A stretch of 12,038 nucleotides of DNA from Mogibacterium sp. (lineage in GTDB: Bacteria; Bacillota; Clostridia; Peptostreptococcales; Anaerovoracaceae), in contig JAEUGJ010000035.1 of the NCBI GenBank assembly GCA_016775335.1, forward strand, positions 132,050 through 144,087, given 5' to 3'. The translations under genes were made by a program, and so were the position numbers. The notes beneath the pieces were generated by a model, which was given only the letters and a program-made list of their open reading frames with translations, had not been told where the DNA came from and searched no databases. Positions 7,612 to 12,038 of this stretch are shown in pieces (the first letter of the stretch is position 1; each line of letters opens with the position of its first letter).

Positions 7612-7992
7612 ATGAATGTTTCGCTGAATCTCACAGATGCACTGATTATCGGATTGATCGTGGTGACCATTATTCTGGTAATCTATTTAATCGTTTTGGC
7701 GGCAAGGCTGAAGGAAACGCTTCGAAAGGTGGATGACATTCTGGATGATGCCAACCGGATTTCGAAGATTGCCGCAGAGAAGACGGAAGTCATTGATGGC
7801 GTTATCGATAATGCAGCGGATACCATGATGGGAATTGTGGAAACGGTGCACGAGAATTCATCGCTGATCGGAAAGGTGGCCAGTGTGGGTACCGGAGCGG
7901 CAGCCATTCGGTCTCATCGAGCGAAAAAACGTTCCCGGAAGGAAGAAGCGGCATTTAGCCGCGCAAATGCTCGGAAGTCCCGGAAAAGATAG
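7612..7992 (+). CDS. Small single-pass membrane protein, DUF948/YtxG-like
   Basis: A 126-residue protein with one membrane helix at about residues 10-31 (DALIIGLIVVTIILVIYLIV), then a predicted helical, coiled-coil-like stretch (about 33-85; KETLRKVDDILDDANRIS), a small glycine/alanine patch, and a very basic tail rich in Arg, Lys and Ser. The layout resembles DUF948 proteins of Gram-positive bacteria, but I cannot confirm membership by eye. Function is unknown. It follows the methyltransferase stop by 28 bases and is likely in the same transcript; murA lies 91 bases downstream. Confidence 0.75.
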   Translation: MNVSLNLTDALIIGLIVVTIILVIYLIVLAARLKETLRKVDDILDDANRISKIAAEKTEVIDGVIDNAADTMMGIVETVHENSSLIGKVASVGTGAAAIRSHRAKKRSRKEEAAFSRANARKSRKR

Positions 7993-8083
7993 ATTCTACG
8001 GACATTGCAGCGATACGAATAAACAATTTTGTAAATATTATTTTTATAAATAAATCATTTTATATTAAAAATAAGGAGAAGAA
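7993..8083 (+). promoter_or_regulatory. AT-rich leader before murA, possible promoter
   Basis: This 91-base gap becomes strongly A/T-rich from about 8020. Candidate -10 hexamers are TATAAA (8045-8050) and TATATT (8061-8066), but neither has a good -35 at the right distance. No terminator is seen after the preceding gene, so murA may be read from the upstream operon, from a promoter here, or from both. AAGGAG (8073-8078) lies five bases before the murA ATG. Confidence 0.35.
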
Positions 8084-9358
8084 ATGGCAAAAATTCTTGT
8101 GAATGAAAGCGGTCCACTTCATGGAACGGTGCAGATTAGTGGTGCGAAGAATGCGGTTCTTCCGTTGATGGCGGCAACCCTTTTGACCGGCGATACCTGC
8201 CGGATTGAGGATGTTCCGGATTTGGCGGATGTAAAGGTAATGCGGGAGATGCTCAAGAGCTTCGGCGCAGAAGTAGAGGAGCTGTCTCCGGGCGTGATTT
8301 CCGTTACGGCAAAGGAGATTAAGACCACGGTGGGAGACTCAGAACTGGTAAGTGAAATGCGTGCTTCTACCATGGTGATGGGACCGCTGCTGGCTCGCTG
8401 CGGTAAATGCGTCATGCCGATGCCGGGCGGATGCTCCATCGGAAAACGTCCGATTGATCTCCACCTAAAGGGATTCCGTGCGCTGGGCGCAACGGTGGAA
8501 TTCGATGAGGATAAAGAACATGTAATTCTTACCGCAGGACCGGACGGCTTGGTGGGAGATGCCATTTACCTGGACTTTCCAAGCGTAGGAGCGACGGAAA
8601 ACATCCTGATGGCGGCAACTCTGGCGAAGAATGTGACGATTATTGAGAATGCGGCAAAAGAGCCGGAAATCGTCGATTTGGCCAATCAGCTGAACAAGAT
8701 GGGTGCGAAGATTAAAGGCGCCGGAACGGATACCATCCGAATCACCGGTGTGGAATCTCTGTCCGGATCGATTCATACCGTTATTCCGGATCGAATTGAA
8801 ACCGGAACCTTTATGCTGGCGGCAGCGATTACCCGCGGCGATGTGTTGGTGCAGAATGGGATTCCGGGGCACGTGCGTCCGATTATCGCAAAGCTGAAAG
8901 AATGCGGTGTAAAAGTAGAAATTCAGGATGATGGAATTTACGTAGATGCCAGAGAAGGGGAACTGGTGGCTACAGACATCAAGACGCTTCCGTATCCGGG
9001 CTTCCCGACGGATATCCAGTCTCCGTTCATGACATTCCTCACCACGGTACACGGACAGAGTATCGTACGGGAGACGGTATTTGAGAACCGTTTCATGCAT
9101 GTGGTGGAATTGAACCGAATGGGAGCGGATATTACCACAGAAAGCCGGGAGGCATTTGTGCCGGGCGGAAAGAAGCTTCATGGGGCAAAAGTTCGTGCAA
9201 CCGATTTGAGAGCAGGGGCGGCTATGGTTTTGGCCGGATTGGTTGCGACGGGAACCACAGAGGTAAGCGAAATCTACCATATCGAAAGAGGATATGAGAA
9301 TTTTGTGCAGAAATTTAAGGGTATTGGCGGAGATCTCATGCGTGTGGAGGAAGACTAA
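8084..9358 (+). CDS. murA: UDP-N-acetylglucosamine 1-carboxyvinyltransferase
   Basis: MurA transfers enolpyruvate from PEP to UDP-GlcNAc in the cytoplasm, the first committed step of peptidoglycan synthesis. At 424 residues it is full length. Key residues are visible: Lys22-Asn23 in SGAKNAVLPL, the catalytic Cys117 in PGGCSIGKRPIDLH (the fosfomycin-alkylated residue of the family), Asp310 in FPTDIQSP, Arg376 in DLRAG, and Arg402 in HIERGYE. The Cys rather than Asp at 117 predicts fosfomycin sensitivity of the enzyme itself. Many Gram-positive bacteria carry two murA paralogs; which one this is cannot be told here. Confidence 0.97.
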   Translation: MAKILVNESGPLHGTVQISGAKNAVLPLMAATLLTGDTCRIEDVPDLADVKVMREMLKSFGAEVEELSPGVISVTAKEIKTTVGDSELVSEMRASTMVMGPLLARCGKCVMPMPGGCSIGKRPIDLHLKGFRALGATVEFDEDKEHVILTAGPDGLVGDAIYLDFPSVGATENILMAATLAKNVTIIENAAKEPEIVDLANQLNKMGAKIKGAGTDTIRITGVESLSGSIHTVIPDRIETGTFMLAAAITRGDVLVQNGIPGHVRPIIAKLKECGVKVEIQDDGIYVDAREGELVATDIKTLPYPGFPTDIQSPFMTFLTTVHGQSIVRETVFENRFMHVVELNRMGADITTESREAFVPGGKKLHGAKVRATDLRAGAAMVLAGLVATGTTEVSEIYHIERGYENFVQKFKGIGGDLMRVEED

Positions 9359-9389
9359 TTTTTCTTCAATAGAAGTAGTGGAGGTTTAG

Positions 9390-11369
9390 ATGACAGATAG
9401 TAAATACCTGCAGATGCTGGCAGAAAAATATCCGAACCATCGTTCGGTGAAGGCGGAAATAATCAACCTGAGAGCCATTCTGGCTCTTCCAAAGGGTACA
9501 GAATACTTCCTCAGCGACTTGCACGGAGAGTACGATGCGTTTCAATACTTCGTTCGAAGTGCTTCCGGTACCATCAAGATGAAAATCGACGAGAACTTCT
9601 CCGGAATGCTCAGCGAAGCGGAACGGGAGTCCCTGGCGGCGTTAATCTACGATCCGGTTGCAGAAATCAAACGGAGAAAAAAATCCGAGAAGGATTTCGA
9701 TGCCTGGTGCAAATCCGCAATTTATCGGCTGGTCATTATCTGCCGATCCGTATCCAGTAAATACACCCGGTCAAAAGTACGTCGGATTCTGCCGGACAAC
9801 TCCGGATATGCTATGGACGAACTTCTTTTTGCGGACGATGACGAGAATCGTACCCATTATTACAATGAAATTATCGATTCCATCGTAGAGTACCGCTCGG
9901 CGCAAACCATGATTGTGGAATTTGCCCGCACCATCAGCTCTTTGGCGGTGGACCATCTCCATATCATCGGCGATATTTTCGACCGTGGACCGAAGCCTCA
10001 TCTGATTATGGATTTTCTGATGACTCACCGAAATGTGGATATCCAGTGGGGAAATCACGATGTGGTTTGGATGGGTGCCGCTTGCGGAAACTGGGCGTGC
10101 ATTGCGAACATCATTCGGATGAATGTAAGCTACAACAACTTTGATATGCTGGAGTACGGTTACAGCATCAATCTGCGGCCGTTGGCAACCCTGGCGGAAA
10201 AAATTTACAAAGGCGATGAATGCAAGGCGTTTTGGCCGCACGTATTGGATAAAAACAGATTCGATCCGATTCCGGAGGACTTGGCGGCGAAGATGCACAA
10301 AATGATTGCCATCTGTCAGTTCAAAATCGAAGGTCAGATTATTCAGGCGCATCCGGAGATGCATTTGGAAAAGCGTCTGCTTCTGGATAAAATTGACTTT
10401 GAGAACGGCACCGTGGAAGTGGAGGGAACCGTATATCCGCTGAAGGATGCCAATCTGCCGACCATCGATCCGGCGGATCCGTACCGACTGAGTCCGGAAG
10501 AGGAAGAAGTTATGATTGCTCTGGAGGCATCGATTCTCCGTTCGGACAAGCTGCAGGAGCACATCCAGTTCCTGTACAGCCACGGTGCACTGTATAAAAC
10601 CCTGAACGGAAACCTGATGTTCCACGGATGCATTCCTTTTACTGAGGATGGCGAATTCCGGGATGTGACCATCAACGGAATTACCCAACACGGGGCGAAA
10701 TTGATGGAGTACCTGGATAAGGAGCTTCGGGATGCGTATTTCAATCCGCCGAAGGGAAAGACTCGGGCGGAAGCGGCGAACCTCATGTGGTATCTGTGGC
10801 TGGGACCGGATTCTCCGCTGTTCGGCAAGGATAAAATGACTACCTTCGAGCGCTTGTTCATTGCGGACAAAGCGACCCACAAAGAACATGTCGTACCGTA
10901 CTATCGCTTAATCAACCAGAAGGACATCTGTGTGAAGATGATTCGGGACTTCGGCTTGGACGCTTCCCATGGAAAAATATTGAACGGTCACGTTCCGGTA
11001 AAAATCAAGGACGGCGAAAGCCCAATCAAGGGAGGCGGAATGCTGTACGTCATCGACGGCGGCATTTCCAAAGCGTACCAGAAGACCACCGGAATTGCGG
11101 GATACACGTTTATCTTCAATTCTCGTTTCATGGCTCTGTCGGAACACCAGCCGTATCAGCCGCTGCGTCCGGACGGCACTCAAGAATTCAACAATCCGGT
11201 TATTCAGACCGTATATACCCTTCCGCAGCGCATGCTGATTGTGGATACGGATAACGGAAAGGCGATTCGGGAGCAGATTGACGATTTGGAACAGTTGTTG
11301 CAAGCTTATCGGAAAGGCAGTATTAAAGAAGTGTATCCGAAAAAAGGCAAGTATTATTCAAAGAATTAG
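9390..11369 (+). CDS. fbp: Fructose-1,6-bisphosphatase, class III
   Basis: This 659-residue enzyme belongs to the calcineurin-like, metal-dependent class III FBPases of Firmicutes. It hydrolyses fructose-1,6-bisphosphate to fructose-6-phosphate in gluconeogenesis, here plausibly feeding hexosamine and wall precursors. Phosphoesterase motifs are DLHGEYD (43-49), GDIFDRG (194-200), and WGNHDVVW (220-227, with the metal-site Asn222-His223). The conserved C-terminal blocks NGHVPVK and DGGISKAYQKTTGIAGYTF are intact. Length matches the family (about 640-670). GGAGG at 9380-9384, five bases before the ATG, fixes the start. It begins 31 bases after murA with no terminator between, so the two are probably co-transcribed. 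Confidence 0.97.
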   Translation: MTDSKYLQMLAEKYPNHRSVKAEIINLRAILALPKGTEYFLSDLHGEYDAFQYFVRSASGTIKMKIDENFSGMLSEAERESLAALIYDPVAEIKRRKKSEKDFDAWCKSAIYRLVIICRSVSSKYTRSKVRRILPDNSGYAMDELLFADDDENRTHYYNEIIDSIVEYRSAQTMIVEFARTISSLAVDHLHIIGDIFDRGPKPHLIMDFLMTHRNVDIQWGNHDVVWMGAACGNWACIANIIRMNVSYNNFDMLEYGYSINLRPLATLAEKIYKGDECKAFWPHVLDKNRFDPIPEDLAAKMHKMIAICQFKIEGQIIQAHPEMHLEKRLLLDKIDFENGTVEVEGTVYPLKDANLPTIDPADPYRLSPEEEEVMIALEASILRSDKLQEHIQFLYSHGALYKTLNGNLMFHGCIPFTEDGEFRDVTINGITQHGAKLMEYLDKELRDAYFNPPKGKTRAEAANLMWYLWLGPDSPLFGKDKMTTFERLFIADKATHKEHVVPYYRLINQKDICVKMIRDFGLDASHGKILNGHVPVKIKDGESPIKGGGMLYVIDGGISKAYQKTTGIAGYTFIFNSRFMALSEHQPYQPLRPDGTQEFNNPVIQTVYTLPQRMLIVDTDNGKAIREQIDDLEQLLQAYRKGSIKEVYPKKGKYYSKN

Positions 11370-11380
11370 AGGTGAGCGAA

Positions 11381-11476
11381 ATGAGTAAATTGACAACAAT
11401 ACTGGGTGGAGCACTTTTCGTAATGTGCATTTATTATTTTATGCTTTTGTACAAGAACAACAGAAATAAGCTGTAA
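11381..11476 (+). CDS. 31-residue hydrophobic miniprotein after fbp
   Basis: No family is recognised. The peptide starts MSKLTTILGGALFVMCIYYF: a single hydrophobic helix (about residues 5-24) and a short basic tail, KNNRNKL. GAGGTGAG (11369-11376), overlapping the fbp stop codon, stands four bases before the ATG. It starts 11 bases after fbp and could be translated from the fbp transcript. The size, one-helix layout and basic end are also seen in small toxins and membrane regulators, but nothing here proves a role. Confidence 0.5.
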   Translation: MSKLTTILGGALFVMCIYYFMLLYKNNRNKL

Positions 11477-11597
11477 ATCAATCTGCCGAATAACGACTTT
11501 CAAGGCGGATAATCCGGAAAACTATGAGAGGTACAAAACAAAGGTAGTTGTTCAAGATTGCGTTAGTGTCAAGGAATTGAAAGAGGTGAGACAATGA
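11424..11597 (+). pseudogene. Start-less reading frame, possible remnant of a lost gene
   Basis: The frame is open from 11424 to TGA at 11595-11597 but has no ATG, and GTG or TTG occur only in its last few codons. Its final 33 residues look protein-like: charged and well mixed, with ADNPENYERYKTK followed by VVVQDCVSVKELKEVRQ. Its stop overlaps the next ATG as ATGA, a classic translational-coupling junction. I read it as the 3' end of a gene whose front was lost; it may instead be chance. Confidence 0.3.
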
Positions 11598-11725
11598 AGA
11601 AATATAATAAGTGGGATACAATCGAAACAGTATTGATAATAGCTTTCATCATACTTATTACACCACTCATGGTTTGTTTGGATCTTGCAAGATTGAACTG
11701 TAAAGGTGGGAAATTCTTAAGATAA
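11594..11725 (+). CDS. 43-residue hydrophobic miniprotein
   Basis: No family is recognised. The peptide begins MKKYNKWDTIETVLIIAFII; the hydrophobic helix spans about residues 11-29 and ends in a basic, cysteine-containing tail (LNCKGGKFLR). GAGGTGAG (11583-11590) lies three bases before the ATG, the same motif as in front of the 31-codon ORF at 11381. A strong terminator begins five bases after the stop, which supports a real transcription unit end here. Confidence 0.5.
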   Translation: MKKYNKWDTIETVLIIAFIILITPLMVCLDLARLNCKGGKFLR

Positions 11726-11729
11726 TGAC

Positions 11730-11756
11730 AAGCCGGGAATTAATCCCGGCTTTTTT
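11730..11756 (+). terminator. Strong Rho-independent terminator
   Basis: A 9-bp stem pairs AAGCCGGGA (11730-11738) with TCCCGGCTT (11744-11752) around the loop ATTAA, with a run of six T (11751-11756). It ends the transcription unit that includes fbp and/or the miniproteins. Confidence 0.93.
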
Positions 11757-11780
11757 CTCGGGGATTTTAACAAAAGAGCA

Positions 11781-11839
11781 AACCTGCATCCGTAAAGCAA
11801 TCTCATCGTCAAGCTGAGATTGCTTTCCGGATGCAGGTT
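11781..11839. repeat. Long hairpin with 25-base arms
   Basis: The arm 11781-11805 (AACCTGCATCCG then TAAAGCAATCTCA) pairs with 11815-11839 at 24 of 25 positions, around a 9-base loop. The only mismatch is at the thirteenth position. T-rich sequence follows on both strands, so it could act as a bidirectional terminator, but the stem is much longer than in the two other intergenic terminators. It could equally be a small non-autonomous insertion. Confidence 0.8.
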
Positions 11840-11881
11840 CTTTCATTCTTGGGCGCCGGCGGGCCGGGAAAATCCTGAGCA

Positions 11882-11952
11882 TGTTGGCGTGTCCCGTCGG
11901 AGATACAAGGGTTTGCGGGCATGCCCACGCCAACATTTGCGCCGGATACCTG
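11882..11952. repeat. Tandem repeat unit 1 (71-base core, 86-base period)
   Basis: This core recurs at 11968 with 69 of 71 bases identical (differences at 11892 and 11897). Inside it TGTTGGCGTG (11882-11891) and CACGCCAACA (11926-11935) form a perfect 10-bp inverted repeat, and GGGCATGCCC (11917-11926) is a palindrome. The unit ends GCGCCGGATACCTG. It is more G/C-rich than the flanking small ORFs. The 15 bases 11953-11967 separate the cores. Confidence 0.9.
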
Positions 11953-11967
11953 CTAATGAGATTCGGT

Positions 11968-12038
11968 TGTTGGCGTGCCCCGACGGAGATACAAGGGTTT
12001 GCGGGCATGCCCACGCCAACATTTGCGCCGGATACCTG
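11968..12038. repeat. Tandem repeat unit 2, cut by the window edge
   Basis: Second copy of the same core, starting 86 bases after the first. Its 10-bp arms lie at 11968-11977 and 12012-12021. In this copy TGCCCC near the left arm can also pair with the central GGGCA, giving a competing fold. The array may continue downstream. No gene is seen on either strand across 11726-12038. Confidence 0.9.

Noticed and set aside
11390..11425. Internal promoter in the 31-codon ORF from a perfect TTGACA at 11390
   Set aside because: There is no acceptable -10 hexamer at 16-18 bases downstream.
11544..11572. Antisense promoter from a perfect minus-strand TTGACA at 11572-11567, which would suit a toxin-antisense pair
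   Set aside because: The bases at -10 distance read AACTAC and do not resemble TATAAT.
11667..12014. 115-codon ORF on the minus strand
   Set aside because: It runs through the tandem repeat, the hairpin, the terminator and the small ORF on the other strand, and its composition follows the repeats; it is open by chance.
11882..12038. CRISPR-like array
   Set aside because: The conserved part (71 bases) is far longer than a CRISPR repeat, the spacer is only 15 bases, only one is visible, and there are no cas genes.

Overview
The window looks like a chromosomal segment of a low-to-mid GC Gram-positive bacterium, most likely an anaerobic member of class Clostridia. The evidence is a class III fructose-1,6-bisphosphatase, a RicT/YaaT protein next to tmk and holB, an LCP-family wall-polymer ligase, a secreted-type CHAP enzyme with YG-type wall-binding repeats, strong GGAGG-type ribosome binding sites and extended -10 promoters. 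I cannot name the genus from sequence alone. Every recognisable gene is on the + strand.

Positions 1-4200 (cell surface). The window opens inside a wall-binding protein: five copies of a 63-65 residue super-repeat followed by a C-terminal CHAP domain, ending at a clear terminator. Two separately promoted genes follow: a polyprenyl-phosphate sugar-1-phosphate transferase, which would start a surface glycan on its lipid carrier, and an LCP ligase, which would attach such a glycan to peptidoglycan. A second terminator closes this part.

Positions 4249-7992 (housekeeping operon). An extended -10 element precedes a 51-residue membrane miniprotein. It is followed closely by tmk (dTMP kinase), holB (DNA polymerase III delta'), ricT (RNase Y specificity factor), a tRNA1(Val)-A37-type N6-adenine methyltransferase and a small single-pass membrane protein. 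Gaps are short and one junction overlaps by a base. The order tmk-holB-ricT-methyltransferase matches the Bacillus subtilis tmk-holB-yaaT-yabB neighbourhood, but no yabA is present.

Positions 7993-11369. An AT-rich leader precedes murA (first committed step of peptidoglycan synthesis) and fbp (gluconeogenic fructose-1,6-bisphosphatase).

Positions 11370-12038 (accessory tail). The housekeeping genes give way to two tiny hydrophobic ORFs (31 and 43 codons) with near-identical ribosome binding sites. Between them lies a start-less reading frame that ends in an ATGA overlap with the second ORF. A strong terminator follows, then a 25-bp-stem hairpin, then at least two units of an 86-bp-period tandem repeat with internal dyad symmetry that runs off the window edge. 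This is the only part that ordinary housekeeping annotation does not explain. I see no convincing new multi-gene system; the tail and the miniprotein ahead of tmk deserve the closest look.
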